Shown: piece by piece, positions 55,514 through 64,000 of the stretch
How the letters are laid out: the number at the start of each line of letters is the position of its first letter
How positions within the stretch are numbered: the stretch's first letter is position 1
Assembly: GCA_016718135.1 (NCBI GenBank)
Contig: JADKEF010000019.1
Coordinates: 1 to 64,000, forward strand
Origin: Acidobacteriota bacterium
Lineage (GTDB): Bacteria; Acidobacteriota; Blastocatellia; Pyrinomonadales; Pyrinomonadaceae
Length of the DNA: 64,000 nt
Direction of reading: 5' to 3'
Position numbers and translations under genes: made by a program
Notes under the pieces: model-generated
What the model saw: only the letters and a program-made list of their open reading frames with translations
The model's database searches: none
Told to the model about the DNA's origin: nothing

Positions 55514-57766
55514 ATGAAGCTCAGGTACTTCGGTGTTGTTCTCGGTGTGGTTGTAGCCGCGCTTTTTTCTTCGTTTTCGGTGAGTGCCCAGGGCATTATT
55601 GTGCCGATAATTTGCGATATCAGGCCCTGCCGGCCGGTACCGCGGCCGATGCCGCAGCCGCTGCCGAACGCGCTGCCGGTCAAATCTATCACGCTCACTA
55701 CCAAGATCAACGGACAGGTGGCGACAACGCATGTCGAGCAGGTCTTTCGCAACGATACGCAGTACACGCTGGAGGGAACGTACTTTTTCCCTATACCCGA
55801 AACGGCGTCGATCGTGGAATTTTCGATCTGGGAAAATGGCAAAAAGCTTGTAGGCGAAGTTCGTTCGCGCGAGGAAGCGAGACGGATCTATGACGAGATC
55901 GTTCGTCGTCAACGCGATCCCGGCCTGTTCGAATACGCTGGGAAAGATCTTTTTCAGGCATCGATCTTTCCGATCCTGCCGAATTCAGACAAAAAGCTCG
56001 AGATGACGTACACCGAGGTTCTCAAGGCCGAATCGGGAACAGTCGCTTATCGATATCCGCTCGGGACGGGCCGGAATGTCTGGTCGCGTCCGGTCAGGCC
56101 GATGAACAGAAGGTCTTCGCGGCGGCAATATGCCAAGCAGCAGTTCGGGACTGTATCGGGCACGATCGAGATCGTCGGACGAGAAGCTTTGCGAAACATT
56201 TATTCGCCGACGCATTCCATCGAAGTAAAACGTAAAAGCGAGACGGCGGCGATCATTTCCTTTGAGACGAAAAGCAACGATACTGATTTTCAGCTTTTCT
56301 ATGGCCTGTCGAACGGCGATTTTGGGATGTCGCTCGTCACTTATCGTGAGCCTGGAAAAGACGGTTACTTTTTGCTGATGCTATCCCCGAAAGACAATAT
56401 TTCGGAGAGGGAACTGGTGAGCAAGGACATCGTTTTTGTGCTCGACACCAGCGGTTCGATGGCGGACGAAGGAAAAATGGAAAAGGCTCGAAAGGCGTTG
56501 CTATTTGGCGTGCGAACGCTACGAGATGGCGATCGGTTCAATATTATTAACTTCGCCGGTGAAGAGCATTTGATGGAACGCGGTCTGATCACGGCGAACG
56601 CGGAGGGCAAAAAGCGCGGTGAGGAATTTGTAAGCAAACTCCAGCCGACCGGCGGCACGAATATCAATGACTCGCTCATCGCGTCGCTAAAGCAATTCGA
56701 AAAAGGCGATCGCCCGAAAATGCTCGTCTTTATGACCGACGGAAATCCGACCGTTGGTGAGCAGAATGTTGAGAAGATCATCAATAATCTAAAGGCGACG
56801 AAAAACGTTGATGTTCGGATCTTTCCATTCGGGTTTGGTTACGATGTAAACACCACTTTGCTCGACCGGCTCGGTTCAGAGAATTCGGGAATTTCAGATT
56901 ATGTCCAACCTAAAGAAGATCTTGAGATCAAAGTGTCGACCTTTTTTTCGAAGGTAAGCTCGCCAGTTTTGTCCGATCTCGATCTCGATCTCGGGCCGGT
57001 GCTGACCGATTTCACATACCCGCGGAAGCTCACCGACCTTTTTCGCGGGATGCAGATGACGATCATTGGGCGTTACAGAAATACTAACGATCTCAAGAAC
57101 ATCACACTTCGCCTTACCGGAAAAGCCGGAAAAGAGAGCCGCAGTTTTGCCTACAACGATCTCGATTTTCCGCTCCGAAATGAGGACAACAATTTCCTGC
57201 CGCGTCTGTGGGCGAGTCGCCGCGTCGGTTGGTTGCTGGAGCAGATCAGAGCTAATGGTGAATCAAAAGAGACTCGTGAAGAGGTGGTCGAACTCGGCAC
57301 TCGCTACGGACTTGTGACGCCTTACGCGTCGTATCTTGCGACCGATGGTTCGATGGCGAATGCACAGGGAGCCACCGCGGACATGATGCTCAGATCGGCA
57401 CCAGCGGCCAAGGCTATGAAGGATAAGAGTGGAGCGGGAGCCGTGCGAATGAGCGTTCAGCAGAACACGATGCAGGCAAATGCCAGCGTTTCTGTAGATG
57501 AAAGAAAAGAAGAAAGCGAACAGATCGTGCTTCGAAACACGATCAACAATCAGTTCGTGGCCAATAAGAACTTCATCAATCAAAGCGGCGTCTGGATCGA
57601 TTCGGATTTCTCTGAAACTGCGAGGCTCACGGAAACCTCGATCAAATTCGCGAGCGACGAGTATTTCCGGCTGATCACCAATGAGCCATCGCTTGCTCCA
57701 TATCTGTCACTCGGCGAGCAGGTTGTAGTCGTTTGGAAAGGCAAGGTCTACCGCATTACGAAATAG
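55514..57766 (+). CDS. exported VIT and VWA domain protein
   Basis: Protein of about 750 residues (start MKLRYFGVVLGVVVAALFSS; GGAGAG lies 5 bases upstream; the longer frame to 55370 runs through a terminator and is rejected). Signal peptide, then a VIT domain (TTHVEQVFRNDTQYTLEGTY with EEARRIYDEIVRRQRDPGLF), then a VWA domain with MIDAS DTSGSM in VFVLDTSGSMADEG and LVFMTDGNPTVGE. This is the layout of inter-alpha-trypsin-inhibitor-like proteins in bacteria, often marine or soil species, of unknown role. The C-terminus is less conserved. Confidence 0.88.
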   Translation: MKLRYFGVVLGVVVAALFSSFSVSAQGIIVPIICDIRPCRPVPRPMPQPLPNALPVKSITLTTKINGQVATTHVEQVFRNDTQYTLEGTYFFPIPETASIVEFSIWENGKKLVGEVRSREEARRIYDEIVRRQRDPGLFEYAGKDLFQASIFPILPNSDKKLEMTYTEVLKAESGTVAYRYPLGTGRNVWSRPVRPMNRRSSRRQYAKQQFGTVSGTIEIVGREALRNIYSPTHSIEVKRKSETAAIISFETKSNDTDFQLFYGLSNGDFGMSLVTYREPGKDGYFLLMLSPKDNISERELVSKDIVFVLDTSGSMADEGKMEKARKALLFGVRTLRDGDRFNIINFAGEEHLMERGLITANAEGKKRGEEFVSKLQPTGGTNINDSLIASLKQFEKGDRPKMLVFMTDGNPTVGEQNVEKIINNLKATKNVDVRIFPFGFGYDVNTTLLDRLGSENSGISDYVQPKEDLEIKVSTFFSKVSSPVLSDLDLDLGPVLTDFTYPRKLTDLFRGMQMTIIGRYRNTNDLKNITLRLTGKAGKESRSFAYNDLDFPLRNEDNNFLPRLWASRRVGWLLEQIRANGESKETREEVVELGTRYGLVTPYASYLATDGSMANAQGATADMMLRSAPAAKAMKDKSGAGAVRMSVQQNTMQANASVSVDERKEESEQIVLRNTINNQFVANKNFINQSGVWIDSDFSETARLTETSIKFASDEYFRLITNEPSLAPYLSLGEQVVVVWKGKVYRITK

Positions 57767-57914
57767 CGGGAAACCGGAAGGCCGTAATTAACATCCGAAA
57801 AGGTGATTTTTGACCATCGAAACTATATTCTAGTGGTCTAGGTCACCTTTTTCGGCAATGATCGGTATTGGTAATTACCTGTTATCGCAGGTGGTTCTGA
57901 CTGGAGGAAATGTT

Positions 57915-58886
57915 TTGAGACAAGCGATACTTCTCACTGTGCTTACACTTGTTTGCGGCGTTTTTGCTTTTGGACAGGCGGGCTGGATACTCAAGCCGAC
58001 CAATGTTCAGGGTGATCTTATTGCTGTGTATTTCACATCGTCCGAACGCGGGTGGATCGCTGGTGACAACGGCTTTCTTGCCTCGACCAACGACAGCGGC
58101 CGCACTTGGATGCCGTATCAGCTCAACACTACTGAAGACATTAACGAGATCTATTTTCGAAACGACGACAATGGATATCTCGTCGCCGGGCGAAAGATGT
58201 TCATCACGCGTGACGCCGGTAAGAATTGGCAGGAAACGCGAATATATCGCGGAAGCGATTTTGGAGCGGGACGGCCGGAGTTCTTGAGTATCCGTTTTTC
58301 GGATAAGAAACGCGGCTATGTGATCGGTTCGGTTCTCAAGAAGAGTGGCGATGAAGAAGTTGTCGTAGATTCGCTTCTCATGCGGACCGAGGATGGCGGC
58401 GAGACATGGCGTCGGCTGAACGTCCCGACCAAGACCGAACTATTTCATCTCGATTTTAATGACAATTCCCACGGCTGGATCGTCGGCGACGAAGGCGTCA
58501 TTCTTAGCACTACCGACGAAGGTAATACTTGGCGTAAACAGGCTTCAGGCACCCAGATGCCGCTTTATAACGTGGATTTCCGCGACGATAATAACGGCTA
58601 TGCTGTCGGCAAAGGCGGCATCATTCTCCGCACCGAAAATGGAGGTGCGAACTGGGACAAGGTCGATTCCAACTTCCGCGAAACGCTGATGCGCGTCGAT
58701 TTTGCCGATGACAAGAACGGCTGGATCGTCGGCTACGGCGGCAACATCCTCCGCTCTGCTGATCGCGGCAAAAGTTGGGTCCGCCAGGAAAGCAACACCC
58801 GCGACCGCATTTACGGCCTATACATGGACAAAAAATACGGATGGGCCGTTGGTTCCAAGGGGCTCGTCCTCCAATTCAAGAAATAA
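57915..58886 (+). CDS. exported YCF48/BNR-repeat protein
   Basis: Protein of about 323 residues with a signal peptide and six Asp-box repeats (STNDSGRTWMPY, TRDAGKNWQET, TEDGGETWRRL, STTDEGNTWRKQ, TENGGANWDKV, SADRGKSWVRQ), a beta-propeller of the photosystem II assembly factor YCF48 type. I chose TTG 57915 because GGAGG lies 7 bases upstream and it gives the signal MRQAILLTVLTLVCGVFAFG; an ATG at 57858 lacks such a site. Role unknown; located just before the TonB-dependent receptor. Confidence 0.82.
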   Translation: MRQAILLTVLTLVCGVFAFGQAGWILKPTNVQGDLIAVYFTSSERGWIAGDNGFLASTNDSGRTWMPYQLNTTEDINEIYFRNDDNGYLVAGRKMFITRDAGKNWQETRIYRGSDFGAGRPEFLSIRFSDKKRGYVIGSVLKKSGDEEVVVDSLLMRTEDGGETWRRLNVPTKTELFHLDFNDNSHGWIVGDEGVILSTTDEGNTWRKQASGTQMPLYNVDFRDDNNGYAVGKGGIILRTENGGANWDKVDSNFRETLMRVDFADDKNGWIVGYGGNILRSADRGKSWVRQESNTRDRIYGLYMDKKYGWAVGSKGLVLQFKK

Positions 58887-58919
58887 TTAACAAAAATTGC
58901 CCTCCGATGGCTGTATCAG

Positions 58920-58948
58920 TTAACACTTTGGTAATTCTGTGCTATATT
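58920..58948 (+). promoter_or_regulatory. sigma-70-type promoter of the TonB receptor gene
   Basis: TTAACA (58920-58925) and TATATT (58943-58948) are separated by 17 bases. Start of transcription near 58955, leader about 70 bases to the ATG at 59025, which has GGAGGG upstream. Confidence 0.65.
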
Positions 58949-59024
58949 GCATAACAAATTCCAAGGGTTTTCCGTACACTCATCACAATTTTTGATATCT
59001 ATCTGTTTTCTTTGGAGGGAAAAG

Positions 59025-62000
59025 ATGCTTAGAAAGCGAGTATTCAATACGCTAGTAGTAGTTGCGTTGATGTCGATGTTCTCAATGATCGCCTTAGCGC
59101 AGGGAACAACGACGCGTATTACCGGTGTTGTAACCGATACCTCGGGAGCCGCCGTATTAGGCGCTACCGTCAAGATACAGCGCGACGGCTCGTCCGCCGC
59201 TCTGACGACTCAAACAAACGACGACGGACGATATGTCTTTGATCTGATCCAGCCGGGAACCTATACGGTGACCGTCGAAAAGGCAGGTTTCAAGAAGTTT
59301 GTCTCGTCGAAAAATAATGTCCTCGTCAACCAACCGGCTGCTGTAAATGCGGCTCTTCAGGTCGGCGATGTGTCCGCAGTTGTCTCGGTCGAAAGTTCGG
59401 CTGAGGCAGTTCAGACCGCGAGTTCCGGTAACTTTGGCGGAACTGTCGATCAGCGGACTATCGAGTCGCTTCCGATCGTCGGAACCCGCGGCCGTAACCC
59501 GCTCGACATCTTGAATTTCCAGCCCGGCGTGACGAACGGTGCAAATACCGGCGGCGGTGTTCACGTGAATGGTTCGCGAGACCGTGCATTTAACTTCACC
59601 CTCGACGGTATCGATATCAACGAATCTACGGCCGGCGGTTCAAACTTTACACCGCTTCGTCCAAATCCGGATTCGATCCAGGAATTTCAGATCGTCACTA
59701 GCGGCTTCACAGCCGAGCTGGGCCGCAGCAGCGGCGCTCAGGTGACATTTGTTACACGTTCGGGAACGAATCAGTTCCGAGGGAGCGTATTTGATTATTA
59801 TCAGACACCGCGATTTTTGGCACGCAGCTACGCAGCCAATGTAAACAGTACTGCGAAAGAGCAGTTCGTTCAGCATATCTTTGGTGGTAGCTTTGGCGGC
59901 CCGCTGTTCAATCCCGGGCTCGGTGAAGGCAATCCCTTTTCGCTTCTTCGCGACAAAGCTTTCTTCTTCGTGAATCTGCAGATGCTACGGGCATACGACA
60001 GTCTGCTGCAGACGCGTACGGTTTATACCCAGTCCGCTCGGCAGGGCATTTTCCGTTGGGTTCAGGGCGGAGTAAACGGAACCGGAGCGGTCAACGCTGA
60101 TGGTTCACCTGTCAATCCACCCTGTAGTGCGACGGTCACAACGGGCTGCGTCAACTCATACAACATCCCGACAGGCACAGCGATCTCGCTCGATCCGCTG
60201 CTCATGAGCTACATCAACTCGATGCCGTTGCCTAACAGCTTCAGTGCTACTGGCGACGGTTTGAATACGGCCGGTTATCTTTTCAATTCACCACAGAATG
60301 AAAAGCAATACGATTTCGTAACGAAGTTAGACTTTAAGCTTAACGACGAGAACAACGTTTATGTCCGCTACGCACAGGGCGAGCAGAACACGTTTGGCGA
60401 TGCCGCGAATGGCGGTCGTCGTCGTTTTCCTAACTCGCCGAATTTTGTTGACACATTTAGAACGCCAAAGAACCTAGCGGTAAACTGGCGTTGGGCTCCG
60501 ACAGCTCGTTTTGTGAATGAGTTTGTGCTTGGGCGCAGTCAGTTCGGGTTTTCCTTCAATACTCCGACACCGGATCCGAATTACGCGTTCATCTTCAACT
60601 TACCCACCGATCCGATCACTAATTTTACCTACAATGCCCGCAGTTTCCGGACGTGGCAGTTCGTGGACAATATTACCTACGACCTGTCGCCGCACGTGAT
60701 CAAGGCGGGTATGAATCTCAGGCTTGGACGCAGCACGGATGATCGATCCAGCGTAGCGGGCGGAGCGATCGAACTTGCCTACAACTTCAGCCGAACCGTC
60801 AATAGTAATTTCACTTTCCCGACCGCCTTGCCGAGTGGGGCGACGATCATCAATTCGGCCGACCGGACTCGTCTCGAGAATATGATCAATGACGTCCTGG
60901 GACGCGTTGGAACGATCACACAGGCGTACGTAAATGATCCGAACAACCCGGGATCATTTGCATCGGCGGGAACACGTTGGCTATTTGACGCCAATCATCC
61001 TGAGCTTGATTTCTACCTTCAGGATACATGGAAACTCCGACCGAATCTGACATTGGATATCGGAGCCAGATACGAACTTCGGCTCGCCCCAACAGCAGCC
61101 GGCGGGCGTCCGATCCTGGTCCCCGATAAGGCGGTCACCCTCGGTTCAGCACCTTCGAATTCGATCAAGTGGGTCGAGGGCGATCTATTTAAGAATGAGT
61201 ATGGACTGATCCTACCATCGATCGGTTTTGCGTGGGATCCGTTCGGTACGGGCAAGACCTCGGTCAGAGCGAATTATCGCATGGCGTCGGATCGCTTTGG
61301 AACATTCCTGTTTAGTTCTGCGATCTTCCAGAGCACACCAGGAAATACTGCTTTGGGTTCGAACACGGCGTTTGGTTCCTCTGGTGGGCTACGCCGCAAC
61401 GGGCTTCCGTCTGTTGCCCCGACATCTTCTCCGTCTACTTTGAGTACGCCGCCGGCTTTCAGCACGAACGCACTCAACGTAATGGATCCTGATCTGAAGT
61501 TTCCGCGAATTCATAACTGGACCTTCGGATTCCAGCGTGAGGTTTTTGGTGGCAACGTGATCGAGATCAACTACATTGGCAAGAAAGCGACCAATCTTTT
61601 CGGTTCGTACAATGCGAACCAGGTCAATATCGGTGGAACTGTGGCAGGCACCGGCGAAACGTATCTTCAGGCCTTCAATTCCGTTCGCGGAAACACGGCC
61701 TACAACAGTCCGTTGATCAATCTTCTGTTCACCGGAAATGCTGCGAATAATCAAGGCACTACAAGATTCCGTGCGTTAAACGCGACGGCTCTCACACAGG
61801 GAAGTGCTGCCACATTGGCACTCGCAATGTCACAGCAGGTTTGTAACTCAACTTTTGTTACAGCCGGCCTATGTACCTCAGCCCAGCAGACGGCGGGAAC
61901 TAGAATTCTCGATCTCACAGGGTATAGCTCGTTCTTCCAGCCATTTTCGCAGTATACCGGTGGGCTGTATGTAACGGATAGCAACGACTACTCGTTCTAC

Positions 62001-62813
62001 AACGGCGTTGAATTTACATTCAAACGTCGAATGAGAAACGGCCTCAGCTATCAGATCGGTTACACATGGGCCTTGTCGAAGGACACTCGCTCGTTTGATC
62101 CTGTCTTTACGACTGTTTCGACCGGAACGAACCAATCTTCGGCCAACACGCCGTTCAACAACGCCGACCGCAGCTCGAATTATGCATGGTCAGACTTTGA
62201 CCGTCGTCACTCGCTACTCGGAACGTATGTTTACGAATTGCCCTTTGGCGAAGGTAAGAGTTTCGGTAAGGATACCAATCGCGTACTCCGCTATATGATC
62301 AGTGGATGGCAGATCGCAGGAACGTTGCGCGTGACCTCGGGCCGTCCGTTCACGGTCTTCTCGGGCCTGAACACGCTGAGCCAGACTGCGGGAGCATACG
62401 TTAACTGCAGCAGTTGTCCGCGAAACATGGGTAACATCGTTCAAGGCAATTTCGACAACACGGCGAACACGTTCCTCCGCAACTGGTGGTGGACACCTGA
62501 GGAACGCAATCGCTTTACGCAGCCGATCCCGGGTGATCAGGGGAACACGGGCCGAAACTATTTCATCGGTCCGCGTTATACGGAGACTGATGTTTCGCTT
62601 TCACGTAAGTTCCGGTTTACCGAGACGTTGAACTTTGATCTGAGAGTCGATGTCAGGAACCTGATGAATCATCCGAACTTTGCGGGTCCAACGGCGGTGA
62701 TGCCGGCTGGCTTTACTCAATCCGGATTCGGAACGAGCATCTTTGGCCGTATTAATGCGGATGTGACCAACAACAATCGCAGAATACAGTTCTCAGGAAA
62801 GCTAAACTTCTAG
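59025..62813 (+). CDS. TonB-dependent receptor with carboxypeptidase-regulatory domain (Oar-like)
   Basis: Outer-membrane protein of about 1262 residues. A signal peptide (MLRKRVFNTLVVVALMSMFS...ALAQG) is followed by a CarboxypepD-reg-like domain (TRITGVVTDTSGAAVLGATV; GRYVFDLIQPGTYTVTVEKA), a plug (ESLPIVGTRGRNPLDILNFQ with FTLDGIDINESTAGG) and a large beta-barrel ending NNNRRIQFSGKLNF with terminal Phe. This is the Oar/SusC-like type multiplied in acidobacteria, thought to import or display large molecules with TonB. ATG 59025 was chosen for its GGAGGG site. A terminator follows. Confidence 0.92.
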   Translation: MLRKRVFNTLVVVALMSMFSMIALAQGTTTRITGVVTDTSGAAVLGATVKIQRDGSSAALTTQTNDDGRYVFDLIQPGTYTVTVEKAGFKKFVSSKNNVLVNQPAAVNAALQVGDVSAVVSVESSAEAVQTASSGNFGGTVDQRTIESLPIVGTRGRNPLDILNFQPGVTNGANTGGGVHVNGSRDRAFNFTLDGIDINESTAGGSNFTPLRPNPDSIQEFQIVTSGFTAELGRSSGAQVTFVTRSGTNQFRGSVFDYYQTPRFLARSYAANVNSTAKEQFVQHIFGGSFGGPLFNPGLGEGNPFSLLRDKAFFFVNLQMLRAYDSLLQTRTVYTQSARQGIFRWVQGGVNGTGAVNADGSPVNPPCSATVTTGCVNSYNIPTGTAISLDPLLMSYINSMPLPNSFSATGDGLNTAGYLFNSPQNEKQYDFVTKLDFKLNDENNVYVRYAQGEQNTFGDAANGGRRRFPNSPNFVDTFRTPKNLAVNWRWAPTARFVNEFVLGRSQFGFSFNTPTPDPNYAFIFNLPTDPITNFTYNARSFRTWQFVDNITYDLSPHVIKAGMNLRLGRSTDDRSSVAGGAIELAYNFSRTVNSNFTFPTALPSGATIINSADRTRLENMINDVLGRVGTITQAYVNDPNNPGSFASAGTRWLFDANHPELDFYLQDTWKLRPNLTLDIGARYELRLAPTAAGGRPILVPDKAVTLGSAPSNSIKWVEGDLFKNEYGLILPSIGFAWDPFGTGKTSVRANYRMASDRFGTFLFSSAIFQSTPGNTALGSNTAFGSSGGLRRNGLPSVAPTSSPSTLSTPPAFSTNALNVMDPDLKFPRIHNWTFGFQREVFGGNVIEINYIGKKATNLFGSYNANQVNIGGTVAGTGETYLQAFNSVRGNTAYNSPLINLLFTGNAANNQGTTRFRALNATALTQGSAATLALAMSQQVCNSTFVTAGLCTSAQQTAGTRILDLTGYSSFFQPFSQYTGGLYVTDSNDYSFYNGVEFTFKRRMRNGLSYQIGYTWALSKDTRSFDPVFTTVSTGTNQSSANTPFNNADRSSNYAWSDFDRRHSLLGTYVYELPFGEGKSFGKDTNRVLRYMISGWQIAGTLRVTSGRPFTVFSGLNTLSQTAGAYVNCSSCPRNMGNIVQGNFDNTANTFLRNWWWTPEERNRFTQPIPGDQGNTGRNYFIGPRYTETDVSLSRKFRFTETLNFDLRVDVRNLMNHPNFAGPTAVMPAGFTQSGFGTSIFGRINADVTNNNRRIQFSGKLNF

Positions 62814-62838
62814 TTTGGCGGAGAGCATTTTCTAATTT

Positions 62839-62872
62839 ACTCTGCTGCTCGAATCGGGCAGCAGAGTTTTTT
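62839..62872 (+). terminator. intrinsic terminator after the TonB receptor gene
   Basis: ACTCTGCTGC pairs with GCAGCAGAGT around TCGAATCGG, followed by six T. The stop of the convergent S41 gene (62871) lies in the T run. Confidence 0.9.
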
Positions 62873-64000
62873 ATTTCTGACGAGCTTTTGCGGCCCTCTG
62901 AGTAAGCTGGGCTGAGCGGGGAAGTGCCTCGACTGCCTTTGCGACCTGTGGATCATCTTCGTTAAGGACCTGATTTGCAGAGACCGCTCCGAATGACGCC
63001 ATCACAATGTAGTAACGGAGCCGGAGCCTGATAAATGATGCTTCGGACGTGAGAACCGTTGGCGAAACATTCTTTGACTTAAGGGCAAACGAATTGAATT
63101 CGCTGAGGAGTCTATCGGAAACCGGAAAATCAGAAGGCGTTACACGCGAGCCGAAGGTTCTGTCACGCATTCGGTTATCTTCGAGGCCGCTTACACGTCC
63201 GCTCACCACTTCGCGGGCAAATTGAAATATTGGGTCGATGAGCGAGAGGCGTTGCTCCGTGAGTTCTTCGCGGGTTACAACGTCATCGGGCTGCACCCCG
63301 TCGCCGCCAAACACTTTCCGATCGGTAATGGTGCGAGCCTCGAAATATGTTCGGCCGATCGTGGGTCCGGAGGTCTTGTGATTAAAATAATCGTATAGAT
63401 CCAAATTAGTGTAATCACGCTGGATCGAACGGCCGGACGGCGTCAGATATCGAGCCGTTGTTAGCGTAACGCCGGTTTTTCCGGGTAGGTCGATGACACT
63501 TTGGACAAGTCCCTTCCCAAAGGTCTTTTCGCCAACAATTATGGCACGGTCGTCATCTTGAAAAGCCCCCGCAACGATCTCTGAGGCTGAGGCGGTGTTT
63601 TCATCGACCAGCACGACGAGCGGCATCTGCTCGGCGTTTGTATTTGTCGATCTCCAAATACGGTTGTCTACTCGGGACCGACCACGCTGTGTCAGGATAA
63701 GGCGTCCGGCGGGTAAGAATCTCTCGGCTACTTTAACCGCCTGATCAACGATGCCGCCGCCATTGCCCCGCAGATCGAGGATCAAAGACTTCATTCCCTG
63801 AGCCTTTAGCTCGCGCATCGCTTTTTCAAATTCGTCATCGGTCGTGTAATTAAATCCTTCGGAAAGCTCGATATAGCCGATGCCGGGACGCAGCAGGTAT
63901 GCATCGGGGATCGATGGCTGAGGGACCCGGCCACGCTTGATCTCAAGCGTCTCGATGCGGTTGGTTGACGCGCGTTCGACCATCATTCTGAACGATGTTC
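62871..64000 (-). CDS. S41 C-terminal processing peptidase (5' end outside window)
   Basis: Partial gene: the frame continues past the right edge (upstream codons read TSFR before MMVERAS). S41 tail-specific serine peptidase of the periplasm. The end of the PDZ domain is followed by the catalytic domain: GIGYIELSEGFNYTTDDEFE, LILDLRGNGGGIVDQAVKVA, the nucleophile Ser in ENTASASEIVAGAF and the base Lys in KTFGKGLVQSV. A C-terminal helical tail of about 110 residues follows. Convergent with the TonB receptor. Confidence 0.9.
   Translation of the reverse strand, partial: TSFRMMVERASTNRIETLEIKRGRVPQPSIPDAYLLRPGIGYIELSEGFNYTTDDEFEKAMRELKAQGMKSLILDLRGNGGGIVDQAVKVAERFLPAGRLILTQRGRSRVDNRIWRSTNTNAEQMPLVVLVDENTASASEIVAGAFQDDDRAIIVGEKTFGKGLVQSVIDLPGKTGVTLTTARYLTPSGRSIQRDYTNLDLYDYFNHKTSGPTIGRTYFEARTITDRKVFGGDGVQPDDVVTREELTEQRLSLIDPIFQFAREVVSGRVSGLEDNRMRDRTFGSRVTPSDFPVSDRLLSEFNSFALKSKNVSPTVLTSEASFIRLRLRYYIVMASFGAVSANQVLNEDDPQVAKAVEALPRSAQLTQRAAKARQK

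Overview
The window looks like chromosomal DNA of a Gram-negative environmental bacterium, most likely an acidobacterium of the Blastocatellia/Pyrinomonadaceae kind. This is inferred from family content: a VWA protein of the acidobacterial VWFA-related type, a very large carboxypeptidase-regulatory-domain TonB-dependent receptor, long BNR-repeat (sortilin-like) secreted proteins, a secreted M28 peptidase, a bacillithiol-type YtxJ protein and demethylmenaquinone methylation. I saw no rRNA, tRNA, CRISPR array, transposase or phage gene.

Layout. 0-6 kb (+): yceD-rpmF-fabH-fabD-acpP-fabF-etfB-etfA, a fatty-acid synthesis cluster running into electron transfer flavoprotein. 6-10 kb (-): an AlkD-like DNA glycosylase, two small membrane proteins, a DUF1801 protein and an HtrA/DegQ lipoprotein protease. 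10-14 kb (-): a polyamine cluster (arginine decarboxylase, deoxyhypusine-synthase-like protein, 5'-truncated agmatinase). 14-16.5 kb (+): a type IV pilin behind a good sigma-54 promoter, then an unrecognised membrane protein. 16.5-25 kb: TPR proteins, secreted proteins, an M28 peptidase, endonuclease III, an O-antigen-ligase-like protein and a SRAP protein. 25-30 kb (-): a 1052-residue BNR protein and a VWA protein. 29.8-35.2 kb (-): a compact probable operon dppB-dppC-pxpB-pxpC-pxpA-NRAMP-like, that is 5-oxoproline catabolism with two transport components. 35-41 kb: menG, an M16-like protein lacking its zinc motif, a zinc-ribbon/TonB fusion and small zinc or redox proteins. 41-48 kb: glycogen phosphorylase, a DoxX-like protein, mtnA, a DUF3142 lipoprotein and ETF-quinone oxidoreductase, the membrane partner of the EtfAB encoded at 4.4-6.1 kb. 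48-52 kb (-): msbA-like, yicC, gmk, rpoZ. 52-64 kb: envelope genes (OmpA-like, VIT/VWA, YCF48-like, TonB receptor, S41 protease) and a degenerate ABC ATPase.

A strong technical signal is that many otherwise well-conserved genes carry one-base indels. They are densest in fabH, fabD, fabF and etfB at the left end, and also occur in speA, the 14.9 kb gene, the TPR protein at 22 kb, the ligase at 23 kb, glgP and mtnA. Several fall in homopolymers, and most of these genes should be essential or important, so I read them as long-read assembly errors rather than mass pseudogenisation. I annotate the restored genes across the lesions.

The most interesting biology is: palindromic elements that abut or supply the stop codons of neighbouring genes (6.2, 34.2 and 41.1-41.3 kb); a 7-bp repeat array inside the ETF-QO gene; a pxp operon with an NRAMP-like and a DppBC transporter; a zinc-ribbon/TM/TonB protein; an ABC ATPase without Q-loop, signature or switch histidine; and a sigma-54 pilin locus with an unknown partner.
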